From contig DKUO01000043.1 in assembly GCA_002490705.1 (NCBI GenBank), positions 62,001 to 126,000 of the forward strand: a stretch of DNA of 64,000 nucleotides, in the 5' to 3' direction. Made by a program: the position numbers and the translations under genes. Position 1 is the stretch's first letter. Each line of letters begins with the position of its first letter. This document shows, piece by piece, positions 26,896 through 35,133 of this stretch. The DNA is from Lachnospiraceae bacterium UBA7202 (GTDB lineage Bacteria > Bacillota > Clostridia > Lachnospirales > Lachnospiraceae). A model generated the notes under the pieces. That model was not told where the DNA came from. It searched no databases and saw only the letters and a program-made list of their open reading frames with translations.

Positions 26896-26924
26896 ATTAT
26901 ATACGAATCCACCCCGCAAAACAA
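26896..26924 (-). promoter_or_regulatory. promoter of ispG-polC
   Basis: Minus strand TTGTTT (26924-26919), exactly 17 bases, TATAAT (26901-26896). It sits right at the end of the kinase gene and starts about 50 bases before the ispG ATG. Confidence 0.7.
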
Positions 26925-26926
26925 TA

Positions 26927-27814
26927 TCAGATCCCTCTCTCCCGCAAGATCGCTCCGCTTCCCCCAGCCGCCAGAAATACCTGTTTCTCCACATGCCGCA
27001 CAAATTCCCTCTTTCTGCCGCCCTTTCTTAGCCTGCCCCTTCCATCCATATCCCTGATGATCTCCGAAACCACCTGATAACGGTCCTCCGGCTCCCGCAT
27101 GGTACAGCGGGCAATGATTGTTTCCAGTTCCGCAGAAAGCAGCGGATTGTAACAGGATGGAGAAAACGCCGCACAGGATGCCGTTTCCGGGTCCGCGCCG
27201 GTGACCATATAGCAGAGCGTCCTTCCGAAGGCATAAATATCGCTCCGCTCATCCGCCCAAGCCCTCCGTCCCTCCTCCTTTTGCTGCTCCGGCGCCGCAA
27301 ATCCGCGGGTGTACATCATCCCCGCATCCCCGCTTTCCCCAAAGCTGTGAAAAACCGCCGCCCCGAAATCCACCAGCCTGATCGAACCGTCCCTGCACAC
27401 CATGATATTGTCCGGCTTGAGGTCTCTATAGATAACAGGTGTTTCCCTTGTGTGAAGATAGGATAACACGTCCAAAAGAACGCCCGCCCAGAGACGGGCC
27501 TGTTCCTCTCCCACTGGCCCCCTGTTCTTTATATACTTATGTAAACTTATTCCCGCAATATACTCCATGGCAAGATACCAGCTCTCCTCGTAAAACAACT
27601 CGTAGACCACCGGCAGTGCCGGATGGCGCAGATCGCGCAGAAATGCCGCCTCCCGCCCGAGCTGCCCATTGTCTTCGCCCCCGCCGTCCCATAACCGCTT
27701 CAATGCCACCAGACGGGACAGGCTCTCATCCTTCGCCACATAGACACAGCCCTCGCCGCCCCTTCCCAGCATCCCCATGATTCTGTATTTTCCCAATCTG
27801 TTCTCTTCCTTCAT
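26927..27814 (-). CDS. cytosolic Hanks-type serine/threonine protein kinase
   Basis: 295 residues from the ATG at 27814 (GGAG five bases upstream). The longer open frame to 27946 runs into the phosphatase gene and is rejected. It shows the G-loop GRGGEG (17-22), K39, catalytic YRDLKPDN with tyrosine in place of the usual HRD histidine, DFGAAV and the AAPEQ activation-segment end. It lacks a membrane helix and PASTA repeats, so it differs from PrkC/StkP. It follows a PP2C gene, its likely antagonist, and precedes ispG. The C-terminal 40 residues are basic. Confidence 0.9.
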   Translation of the reverse strand: MKEENRLGKYRIMGMLGRGGEGCVYVAKDESLSRLVALKRLWDGGGEDNGQLGREAAFLRDLRHPALPVVYELFYEESWYLAMEYIAGISLHKYIKNRGPVGEEQARLWAGVLLDVLSYLHTRETPVIYRDLKPDNIMVCRDGSIRLVDFGAAVFHSFGESGDAGMMYTRGFAAPEQQKEEGRRAWADERSDIYAFGRTLCYMVTGADPETASCAAFSPSCYNPLLSAELETIIARCTMREPEDRYQVVSEIIRDMDGRGRLRKGGRKREFVRHVEKQVFLAAGGSGAILRERGI

Positions 27815-27885
27815 ACGCTCTCCATCCGCCAATTTTATGTAAACCATTCCGTGTCCTATATTCCCATCAGATAGAATTATGTAAA

Positions 27886-28617
27886 CTACATACAGCACTT
27901 CACGTACACAGCCGACAGGTTGTCCGTCTCCCCGCGCTTCATGCACGCCTCTCCGATCTCCCCAAGCCGCCGTGTAATCTGCTCCTCCTCTCCCGCCGCC
28001 GGAAGTCTTCTCCTGTCAAAGTGTAATACATCGCCCAGTTCCTGTTTTGCCATCTGCCGCCGGAATCCATCCGTGCACAGAAGAATTCCCTCTCCCCTGC
28101 GAAGCACCCCCATCCTATGCTGGGGCTTAAAATAACCGAAACTGCCCAGACATTTTGTGAGCTTGTCCCCGTCATGGACATGATCTGTGGTCAGCTGCGC
28201 TATCTGCCGCCCCTGTAGACGGTAGGCCCTGCTGTCTCCGAGATGCCAAAGCAGATAAGTCTTCTCCCACAAAACCACCACCGTCATAGTTGTCCCCAGA
28301 GCAATCTCCTCCCCCGCAGCATATTGCTTTAACTGGCTCTGCATATGAAAGACAAGCCTGTCCAAGGACCGGCGGATCACCCAAAAACGCTTTCTTCGCC
28401 GGAGCATGGGGAGCAGGTCACGGTAAAACCATTCCCTGAGCTGACCGGCCGCATAGCCGCTGGCCTCCTCCCCGGCGGCTATACCGCCCATCCCGTCGCA
28501 CACCGCCGCCATGAGAACTCTCCCCCGGCGCGTCAATACCTGTTGCAGCACAACAGCGTCCTGATTTTCCCTTGCGCTCCTGCCACGACACCAATATACG
28601 CCTGTCACATACCGCAT
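27886..28617 (-). CDS. PP2C-family serine/threonine phosphatase
   Basis: About 243 residues from the ATG at 28617. The N-terminus carries RSARENQDAVV. Metal and catalytic motifs AVCDGMGGIAAGEEAS, LWHLGDSRAYRL and LLCTDGF follow, with GETDNLSAVYV near the end. These are the PrpC/Stp landmarks. No membrane segment is seen. It is directly upstream of the Ser/Thr kinase, forming a reversible phosphorylation pair. AAGGAGG lies 13 bases before the chosen ATG, a little far, so the start is moderately certain. Confidence 0.92.
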   Translation of the reverse strand: MRYVTGVYWCRGRSARENQDAVVLQQVLTRRGRVLMAAVCDGMGGIAAGEEASGYAAGQLREWFYRDLLPMLRRRKRFWVIRRSLDRLVFHMQSQLKQYAAGEEIALGTTMTVVVLWEKTYLLWHLGDSRAYRLQGRQIAQLTTDHVHDGDKLTKCLGSFGYFKPQHRMGVLRRGEGILLCTDGFRRQMAKQELGDVLHFDRRRLPAAGEEEQITRRLGEIGEACMKRGETDNLSAVYVKCCM

Positions 28618-28643
28618 TCCTTCACCGACACCTCCTTCAACGC

Positions 28644-28680
28644 ATGAAATAGCAATAGTTATTTCATTTTTGTCATTATA
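28644..28680 (-). promoter_or_regulatory. promoter -10 and inverted repeat before the phosphatase-kinase pair
   Basis: Minus strand TATAAT at 28680-28675 has only a weak AT-rich -35 match. A perfect inverted repeat ATGAAATA-N8-TATTTCAT spans 28644-28667, over the predicted start of transcription, so it can be an operator or a leader hairpin. Confidence 0.55.
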
Positions 28681-28802
28681 TCCTGATTTAACTTTTAAAT
28701 AAAATAGGAAAATCTGCGGGAAACCCGCCACATTTGCCTTTGAAATCTCCGAACGAGATTCGATGTGATTATCATACTATATTTTTTTCGGAAATGCAAT
28801 CA

Positions 28803-28827
28803 GGCGGAAGCGCTTTCTTCTTCCGCC
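28803..28827 (-). terminator. hairpin after rseP, probable terminator
   Basis: GGCGGAAG (28803-28810) and CTTCCGCC (28820-28827) pair with a 9-base loop, immediately after the rseP stop codon. The tail on the minus strand is T-rich but broken (TGATTGCATTT), so termination may be partial. Confidence 0.6.
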
Positions 28828-29922
28828 TCAGCGCACCAGTCTCATGATATCGTTGTACATAATAAAGACCATAAGCACCATCAACACCACCAAACCGGCG
28901 AAATGCACCATACCCTCCTTCTCCGGCGGCACGGGCTTTCCCCGCACCACTTCCACCAGCATGAACACCAGCCGTCCGCCATCCAGAGCCGGCAGCGGCA
29001 AAAGGTTCATAATACCCAGATTGACCGAGAGGAGCACTACAATTTGCAGCATCATCAAGATGGCGTAGGAGGTGCCATAGCTTTTCTCCGCCTGATCATA
29101 GCTCTCTCCCACCACCTGTGCAATGCCCACCGGCCCTGCCACATCGTCCTTTGTCACCTGTCCCTTCAACAGCATGGCCAGACTCTTGTATGTGAGCTTC
29201 ACCCAATATTCCACCTCATAAAAACCGTACTGAAACACTTGCAGGGGATTACATTCCAGATAAGCGCCGCCGTTGGTAATTCCCATATAATAACGCCCGT
29301 CTTCTTCACTGTACTGCGGCGTCAGCACAGTCACGCTCTTCTCCCCATCTCTCTCATAGGTGATTTCCATCGTTTCGCCATGATTCAAAGAGGAGATCAT
29401 GGAAACCTCCCTGTAAAAATGAATCGGTTCATGCCCGATTTTGGTGATCACATCGCCCTGGCGCAGTCCCGCCTCGCTGGCGGCGGAATTCTCCATGACT
29501 GTGCCCACCACCGGCAGATCCGCCCCGGTAAACACGCACAGAATCACCGCTATGATAAAAGCCAGAATAAAGTTAAAGAAAGGGCCTGCGAAGACCGTGG
29601 CAATCCGCGCCCAGACGCCGGCCTCCGTAAAGGCCACGCCATCCCCGGTCTCTTCCCGCACCTTTTCCCCGCTTTCCTCCCGCTCCATGCCATCCTCACC
29701 CTCAAACATACAGGCGCCGCCGAAGGGCAAAAGCTTCAGGGACCATTTTGTGTCGCCAGCCATAAAAGAAAACAGGGTGGGCCCCATGCCCACGGCAAAC
29801 TCCACCACACGGATACCGTTTTTCCTGCCGATAAGGAAATGTCCCAGCTCATGGGAAATCACCACAAGGCCGAATACAATGATAAATAAAATAATTGTTC
29901 TGATCAAATCGCTACTCTCCAA
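28828..29922 (-). CDS. rseP: RIP zinc metalloprotease RseP (site-2 protease)
   Basis: 364 residues. HELGH at 24-28 lies in the first membrane helix, and the second catalytic motif is NLLPLPALDGGRL near residue 320. A PDZ domain (about 130-215, with SAASEAGLRQGDVITKIG) lies between. The family cleaves membrane-spanning anti-sigma factors and signal-peptide remnants in the bilayer. It is the last gene of the uppS-cdsA-dxr-rseP run and overlaps dxr by 11 bases. Confidence 0.96.
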   Translation of the reverse strand: MESSDLIRTIILFIIVFGLVVISHELGHFLIGRKNGIRVVEFAVGMGPTLFSFMAGDTKWSLKLLPFGGACMFEGEDGMEREESGEKVREETGDGVAFTEAGVWARIATVFAGPFFNFILAFIIAVILCVFTGADLPVVGTVMENSAASEAGLRQGDVITKIGHEPIHFYREVSMISSLNHGETMEITYERDGEKSVTVLTPQYSEEDGRYYMGITNGGAYLECNPLQVFQYGFYEVEYWVKLTYKSLAMLLKGQVTKDDVAGPVGIAQVVGESYDQAEKSYGTSYAILMMLQIVVLLSVNLGIMNLLPLPALDGGRLVFMLVEVVRGKPVPPEKEGMVHFAGLVVLMVLMVFIMYNDIMRLVR

Positions 29923-31066
29923 ATCTCTGTCTGATATACTCGTAAGTCTCCGACTCCGCCGCCAAAATTTCCTCCAGTGTGGGGTTTTCCACCACCTGAT
30001 GGGCGTCCATCGCCATCCCGATCAGCTCCGGAATCTGCAAAAAACGGATTTTTTTCTCCAAAAACAGGGCAACCGCCTTCTCATTTGCCGCATTGAACAC
30101 CGTCGGAAGCGAACCACCCCTCCTGGCGGCGCAGTAAGCAAGCGCAAGCCCCTGAAAGGTGTCCATATCCGGTTTCTCAAAGGTAAGGCTTCCAAGTTTA
30201 CATAAGTCAACCCGATCAATGTCCATCTGTCTCCTGTCCGGATAAAACAGCGCGTACTGGATGGGAAGCTTCATGTCCGGCGCGCCCATCTGTCCCATAA
30301 TTCCGCCGTCTGCGTACTGCACCGCAGAATGCAGGATGCTCTGGGGATGAACCACCACCTCGATCTGTTCCAGTTCCACATCAAAAAGCCATTTTGCCTC
30401 CATCACTTCCAATCCCTTATTGCAGAGGGAAGCGGAATCAATGGTAACCTTCTTTCCCATGGACCAGTTCGGATGTTTGAGCGCGTCTTCCACCGTCATG
30501 TCTGCCAGCTCCGCTCTGGTTTTCCCCCGGAAAGGCCCGCCGGAAGCCGTGAGCAGTATTTTCTCCACCCGCGCCCTGTTCTCTCCGTGGAGAGACTGGA
30601 AAATGGCGCTGTGCTCGCTGTCCACAGGCAGGATGGAAACCTTCTTTTGTCTGGCTAACGGCATAATGATATGTCCGGCCGTCACAAGCGTTTCCTTGTT
30701 GGCAAGGGCGATATCCTTCCCGGCCTCAATGGCCGCAATGGTAGGCCGGATACCGATCATACCCACAATGCCGGTGACTAGCACCTCCATATCTGCCGCC
30801 GTGGATACCTCCAAAAGCCCATCCATGCCGCTCACAATACGCACCGGCAGATCACGCACCCGCGCGCGCAGGTCAGCCGCCGCCTTCTCATCCCAGAGAG
30901 CCGCAAGCTTCGGCCCAAACTCCCTGATCTGCCGCTCCAAAAGCGCTGCATTGGAGCCCGCCGCCAGAGAAACCACCTCTAAATCTTTCTCTTTTCTCAC
31001 AATTTCAAGGGTCTGCGTCCCGATAGAACCCGTAGAACCCAATATTCCGATTTTCTTCATCTTCAT
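29912..31066 (-). CDS. dxr: 1-deoxy-D-xylulose 5-phosphate reductoisomerase
   Basis: 384 residues. The NADPH-binding N-terminus is GILGSTGSIGTQTLEIV. LANKETLVTAG and LPVDSEHSAIFQ are the metal and substrate motifs, with KKVTIDSASLCNKGLEVMEA later. It converts DXP to MEP, the committed step of the MEP isoprenoid pathway. It follows cdsA without a gap and overlaps rseP. Confidence 0.98.
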   Translation of the reverse strand: MKMKKIGILGSTGSIGTQTLEIVRKEKDLEVVSLAAGSNAALLERQIREFGPKLAALWDEKAAADLRARVRDLPVRIVSGMDGLLEVSTAADMEVLVTGIVGMIGIRPTIAAIEAGKDIALANKETLVTAGHIIMPLARQKKVSILPVDSEHSAIFQSLHGENRARVEKILLTASGGPFRGKTRAELADMTVEDALKHPNWSMGKKVTIDSASLCNKGLEVMEAKWLFDVELEQIEVVVHPQSILHSAVQYADGGIMGQMGAPDMKLPIQYALFYPDRRQMDIDRVDLCKLGSLTFEKPDMDTFQGLALAYCAARRGGSLPTVFNAANEKAVALFLEKKIRFLQIPELIGMAMDAHQVVENPTLEEILAAESETYEYIRQRFGE

Positions 31067-31924
31067 TCACCCTCCCGCCGAAAGCAGCATGGCGATAAAT
31101 ATCCCGCCAAACACAATCGGCGCCGCCACGATCACACTGTCAAACCGGTCCATAATCCCGCCATGGCCCGGTATCAGCTTTCCGTAATCCTTGATCTCGT
31201 GATCCCGCTTTACCGCCGAGGCCGCCAGATCTCCCATCATGGAAATGAGCGCTCCCACCGCGCCCAGCGCCGCCGCAAAGGGCAGGGACAGCACAATATC
31301 CGTGCAGCTGTTAATCACAAAGTGGGTATAAAGAACAAACAGCAGGGCCGCGCCCACAATGCCTCCCACCGCGCCCTCTACCGATTTCTTCGGGCTTAAA
31401 TTCGGAGCCATCTTATGCTTTCCAAACAGCACACCTACACAGTAGGCACAGGTATCGCTCCCCCATGAGGCAAGAAAAGCGAACCATACCAGATAGATCC
31501 CGTCGTCAAAGCCTTCCCTTAGCAGATAGAGAAAGGACAGCATCACCGGCCCGTAGAGAAAAGAAAACATGGCCGCCATAATCTGGTTCGCATGGTACTT
31601 CGGGAAAGAAAACACATACACAAATAAAAAAGCGAGAAACGCCGCCACGATCACCAACACCATGGTACACAGAGCCGTCTGGACGCCCCAGGCCAGCGTA
31701 TAACCCAACAGCGCATAATAGAGCAGCGTCATCACCAGGCCAGCCTTGACCGGAGCCCCCGGATCCATCTCCTCCCCACGCACCTTGCAGGCGTCCGTCA
31801 GTTCCAGATAAGCGATCATGGAGACAAGAAAGAGCACCACCGCCAAAAGCGATCCTCCCGTCAGAAGCACCACCAGCGCAATGACAACGAGCAGGATACC
31901 GCTCAATAATCTTGTACGAAACAT
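31067..31924 (-). CDS. cdsA: phosphatidate cytidylyltransferase
   Basis: 285 residues with about eight membrane helices. The C-terminal CDP-alcohol signature is present, including SMMGDLAASAVKRDHEIKD and GHGGIMDRFDSV. It makes CDP-diacylglycerol from phosphatidate and CTP for phospholipid synthesis. The order uppS (12 bases upstream), cdsA and dxr (contiguous) is conserved across Firmicutes. Confidence 0.97.
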   Translation of the reverse strand: MFRTRLLSGILLVVIALVVLLTGGSLLAVVLFLVSMIAYLELTDACKVRGEEMDPGAPVKAGLVMTLLYYALLGYTLAWGVQTALCTMVLVIVAAFLAFLFVYVFSFPKYHANQIMAAMFSFLYGPVMLSFLYLLREGFDDGIYLVWFAFLASWGSDTCAYCVGVLFGKHKMAPNLSPKKSVEGAVGGIVGAALLFVLYTHFVINSCTDIVLSLPFAAALGAVGALISMMGDLAASAVKRDHEIKDYGKLIPGHGGIMDRFDSVIVAAPIVFGGIFIAMLLSAGG

Positions 31925-31936
31925 AGCGCCCGCCTC

Positions 31937-32653
31937 CTATTCCTTGACCAGACCGTAGCGTCTGTCCCTCTTATTATATGCCGCCACCGCCTTCTCTAAT
32001 TCTTCTTTTGTGAAATCAGGCCAGGCCACCGGCGTAAAATAGAACTCCGTATAGGCAAGCTGCCAGAGCAGGAAATTGGAAATCCGCTGTTCATCACAGG
32101 TTCTGATAAGCAGATCCGGCTCCGGGATGCCCACCGTGTCAAGCGCATCGTCGAACCGCTCCTGCGTGATATCCTCAGGCTGCAAAGCTCCCTCTTTCAC
32201 CTGCACCGCCAGCTTTTTAGCGGCGCGGACGATCTCATCCCTGCCGCCGTAGTTGATGGCAATCTGAAAATGAAGGCCCGTATTCTCCTTCGTCGCCTCC
32301 TCCAGTTCCCCGATCCGCTTCCTGATATCCGCATCCAACCGGGATTTCTCGCCGATCACACGAACACACATGTTATTTTTTGCCGCCGTCTTTAAGCAGG
32401 TCTTCATGTAATTGCGAAGAAGTCCCATCAGCGCATCCACCTCATCCGCCGGCCTGTTCCAGTTCTCCGTGCTGAACGCATACACCGTCAGATATTGGAT
32501 GCCCATACGGTATGCCTCCTCACAGATCACCTCCACTGTCTTTGCCCCCTGCACATGTCCGTAATTGCGGGGCATACCCTTACTCTTAGCCCATCTGCCG
32601 TTGCCGTCCAGAATAATCGCCACATGCTGTGGAATTTTGTTCTCTTCTGCCAT
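31937..32653 (-). CDS. uppS: isoprenyl transferase (undecaprenyl diphosphate synthase)
   Basis: About 238 residues. The cis-prenyltransferase signature HVAIILDGNGRWAKSKG contains the catalytic Asp, with STENWNRP and late DLLIRTCDEQRISNFLLWQ. It builds the C55 lipid carrier for cell-wall and polysaccharide precursors. ATG at 32653 is preferred because GGGAG lies five bases ahead, while the in-frame ATG at 32665 has no site. Confidence 0.97.
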   Translation of the reverse strand: MAEENKIPQHVAIILDGNGRWAKSKGMPRNYGHVQGAKTVEVICEEAYRMGIQYLTVYAFSTENWNRPADEVDALMGLLRNYMKTCLKTAAKNNMCVRVIGEKSRLDADIRKRIGELEEATKENTGLHFQIAINYGGRDEIVRAAKKLAVQVKEGALQPEDITQERFDDALDTVGIPEPDLLIRTCDEQRISNFLLWQLAYTEFYFTPVAWPDFTKEELEKAVAAYNKRDRRYGLVKE

Positions 32654-32809
32654 TCTTTCTCCCATATCATAACACCCGCAATAATATGCAGGTTATTCTT
32701 ATATTATGTAAACCAAAAACAGAAAGGGACAACAGAATCAAATATTCTGTAAGCCCCTCTCATCCGAGTTCGCGAAGCGAATCCCGCGATTGAGCCATGC
32801 TCAATCAGT
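32654..32809 (-). other. frr-uppS intergenic region with tandem hairpins
   Basis: After the frr stop a perfect 8-bp stem (GATTGAGC/GCTCAATC, 32788-32806) is followed by a short TTCGC/GCGAA hairpin. No T-run follows, so these look like processing or stability structures. Nearer uppS the minus strand has GGTTTACATAATATAAG, a possible -10 region with a copy of a recurrent 10-mer (32704-32713). No gene seen. Confidence 0.4.
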
Positions 32810-33361
32810 TTATACGGTAAGAATTTCTTTTGACTTCTCCTCCACCAGTTTATCCACATCCTTGATAAACTTGTCGGTCAGCTTCTGGAGTTTTTCTTCC
32901 AATTCCTTGATCTCGTCCTCGGAGACCTCGGTTTTCGCCAACTTCTTCAAAGCGTCGTTACCGTCCCGTCTCGTATTGCGGATCGCCACCTTATTGTCCT
33001 CACCGCGCTTCTTGATATCCTTCACCAGCTCTTTACGGCGTTCCTCGGTAAGCTCCGGAAATACCAGACGAATCAGGGAACCGTCGTTCGTGGGCGTAAT
33101 GCCCACATCGGAAGCCATAATCGCCTTCTCAATCTCCTTGATCAAACTCTTCTCCCAAGGCGCAATCTGTAAAATTCTCGCCTCAGGGACCGTAATATTG
33201 CCCACCTGCTGAATCGGTGTAGGCGTTCCGTAATAGTCCACTTTAATCTTATCGAGGACATGGGGATTGGCGCGTCCCGCGCGGATCGCCCCCAGATCGT
33301 TGACCAGAAAATCATAAGACTTCTGCATCTTTTCCTCGTAAGGTTTCAGTCTCTCGTCCAT
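32810..33361 (-). CDS. frr: ribosome recycling factor
   Basis: 183 residues, the normal length. Family stretches DLGAIRAGRANPHVLDKI, PEARILQIAPWEKSLI and LTEERRKELVKDIKKRGED are present. With EF-G it splits the post-termination ribosome. It lies 23 bases after pyrH, an order kept in most bacteria. Confidence 0.98.
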   Translation of the reverse strand: MDERLKPYEEKMQKSYDFLVNDLGAIRAGRANPHVLDKIKVDYYGTPTPIQQVGNITVPEARILQIAPWEKSLIKEIEKAIMASDVGITPTNDGSLIRLVFPELTEERRKELVKDIKKRGEDNKVAIRNTRRDGNDALKKLAKTEVSEDEIKELEEKLQKLTDKFIKDVDKLVEEKSKEILTV

Positions 33362-33384
33362 ATTATAACCCTCCCAATAACACG

Positions 33385-34080
33385 CTAGACGGTCACCTTC
33401 GTACCGTTAAACTTACCTTTGACCGTATTGACAATACTGTTCTCCTGATTCAGGGCGAACACCCACATAGGCATTTTATTGTCCCGAGCCAAAATGGAAG
33501 CTGTCATATCCACCACCTGAAGATTTTTTTCGATCACCTCGTCGATCGAAATTTCCTCATATTTCCTGGCATTGGGATTGCTATGCGGATCATCGTCATA
33601 GACCCCGTCCACCGCCTTAGCCAGAAGGATTACATCCGCATCCACCTCAACAGCGCGCAGCACAACGCCCGTATCCGTAGAAAAATAGGGATGTCCCGTA
33701 CCGCCTGCAAAAAAGACTACCATATTTCTCGCAAAATATTTGTTTACCCTATCCTTCGAGAAAAGCTTTGTAAAAGAGCCGCATTCAAAAGGCGTCAAAA
33801 CCGAAGTCATCATGCCCACAGACCGAAAAATCTCTGACACATAGATACAGTTCATAATCGTGGCAAGCATACCGATCTGATCCGCCTTCGTCCTGTCGAT
33901 ATTTTCGCTGGACCTGCCCCGCCAGAAATTGCCGCCGCCAATCACGATACCCACCTGAATGCCGTCGTCAACCAACTGTTTCACCTGCATGGCGACGTCC
34001 CGCACCGTCTCTTCGTCAAACCCCGTCTTTTTCTCGCCCGCAAGGGCTTCCCCGCTTAACTTCAAGAGTATACGCTTCAT
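33385..34080 (-). CDS. pyrH: uridylate kinase
   Basis: 231 residues of the amino-acid-kinase fold: RILLKLSGEALAG at the N-terminus, VGIVIGGGNFWRG, FFAGGTGHPYFSTDT and a late VDMTASILARDNKMP. It phosphorylates UMP to UDP, and feedback by UTP and GTP is known for the family. It precedes frr. Upstream is the bactofilin gene rather than tsf, so the standard rpsB-tsf-pyrH-frr run is split here. Confidence 0.98.
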   Translation of the reverse strand: MKRILLKLSGEALAGEKKTGFDEETVRDVAMQVKQLVDDGIQVGIVIGGGNFWRGRSSENIDRTKADQIGMLATIMNCIYVSEIFRSVGMMTSVLTPFECGSFTKLFSKDRVNKYFARNMVVFFAGGTGHPYFSTDTGVVLRAVEVDADVILLAKAVDGVYDDDPHSNPNARKYEEISIDEVIEKNLQVVDMTASILARDNKMPMWVFALNQENSIVNTVKGKFNGTKVTV

Positions 34081-34104
34081 ATTCTCTCCCCTGTATGGCC
34101 GGAT

Positions 34105-35115
34105 TTATTTTTTCTTCTTAAACTCCTCAAAGAAGGAGGTAGGATTTACATCCGCATAGCACTGCGAACACATACCCTCGATCACTGCACCGTTATTGAT
34201 CTGTACGGATTTGGACTTGATGTTGCCCATAACGATGGCTGTGGTATCCAGAATAACCGGTCCCTGCACGTCAATATCACCTTTCACCGCGCCTGCGACA
34301 ACTGCGCTGGTAGCCGTGATATTACCGATTACAACGGAATTCTGACCGATCTTGACGCTGCCCTGGCTGTTCACCTCACCGGTGATCTTAGATCCCTCTG
34401 CAAAAATCTCAGCGGCTTTGGAATTACCCTGAATCGTACCTGTAATATTCAATTTGCCGAGAATATCCAAGTTACCGTTTACCGTACCGATCAGCTCCAA
34501 AGAACCCTCTGATACAATATCACCCGTTATTGTCATACCTTCGGTCACAACTGCCGTCTCATCCACCGCTACGCGGTTTGCCTGTGCTTCCATAGTTTTT
34601 CCTTTTCCTCCCCTGGTTTCCGCTTTCTCAACTTCTTTTTCCGGTGTCTCCACCTCTGTTAAAATTTCCTCTGCCATTACAGGTTCTGCCTCCTCTTCTA
34701 CTACGGCCTCTGCGGTCTCGGAAACCGCCGGCTCTTCTATTGCAACTGCTTCCTCCGGAATCTCCGGCTCCTCTGTCGTAATCTCTTCTGTCACAGCCTC
34801 CGCCTCCACAGGCTCATCCGCCGCAGGTTCCGGCTCTTCGGCCACAGGCTCCGGCTCTTTAGCCACAGGCGTTTCCTTCGTCTCCGGTATGGCCCCGATT
34901 TCCGGTTCCAGTCCTTCTATCTTATCCAACATATCGCTCAGATCCAACGAATCCAGCGACACATCCATAGCGGGCGTCTCTGCGGCCGCGGCGTCTACAG
35001 GGGCCTGTTCTTTTGCCTTTCCCTGTGCCGCCAGAGCTGCTTCCAGCTCTTCTTCCGGCATCAACTCATTAACCGCCTGGGATAAGTCATCCTTCAAATC
35101 CGAAAAAAATCCCAT
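34105..35115 (-). CDS. bactofilin-family polymer-forming protein with long acidic N-terminus
   Basis: 336 residues. Residues about 1-170 are low-complexity and rich in Glu, Ala, Val and Pro, with repeated EEPE/AVAEEP-like units. A bactofilin beta-helix follows (about 185-320, with ITGDIVSEGSLELIGTVNG and SVKIGQNSVVIGNITATSA). The C-terminus has a CSQCYADV pair of cysteines and a KKKK tail. Bactofilins self-assemble into cytoskeletal filaments that position cell-wall enzymes. The deacetylase gene lies 18 bases upstream, a fitting partner. Family bactofilins are usually 120-200 residues, so the acidic extension is unusual. Confidence 0.9.
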   Translation of the reverse strand: MGFFSDLKDDLSQAVNELMPEEELEAALAAQGKAKEQAPVDAAAAETPAMDVSLDSLDLSDMLDKIEGLEPEIGAIPETKETPVAKEPEPVAEEPEPAADEPVEAEAVTEEITTEEPEIPEEAVAIEEPAVSETAEAVVEEEAEPVMAEEILTEVETPEKEVEKAETRGGKGKTMEAQANRVAVDETAVVTEGMTITGDIVSEGSLELIGTVNGNLDILGKLNITGTIQGNSKAAEIFAEGSKITGEVNSQGSVKIGQNSVVIGNITATSAVVAGAVKGDIDVQGPVILDTTAIVMGNIKSKSVQINNGAVIEGMCSQCYADVNPTSFFEEFKKKK

Positions 35116-35133
35116 TCCCTAATCCTCCATTCT

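Noticed and set aside
28765..29889. 374-codon frame on the plus strand
   Set aside because: Exactly antisense to rseP, His/Gln-rich translation typical of a reverse-strand shadow.
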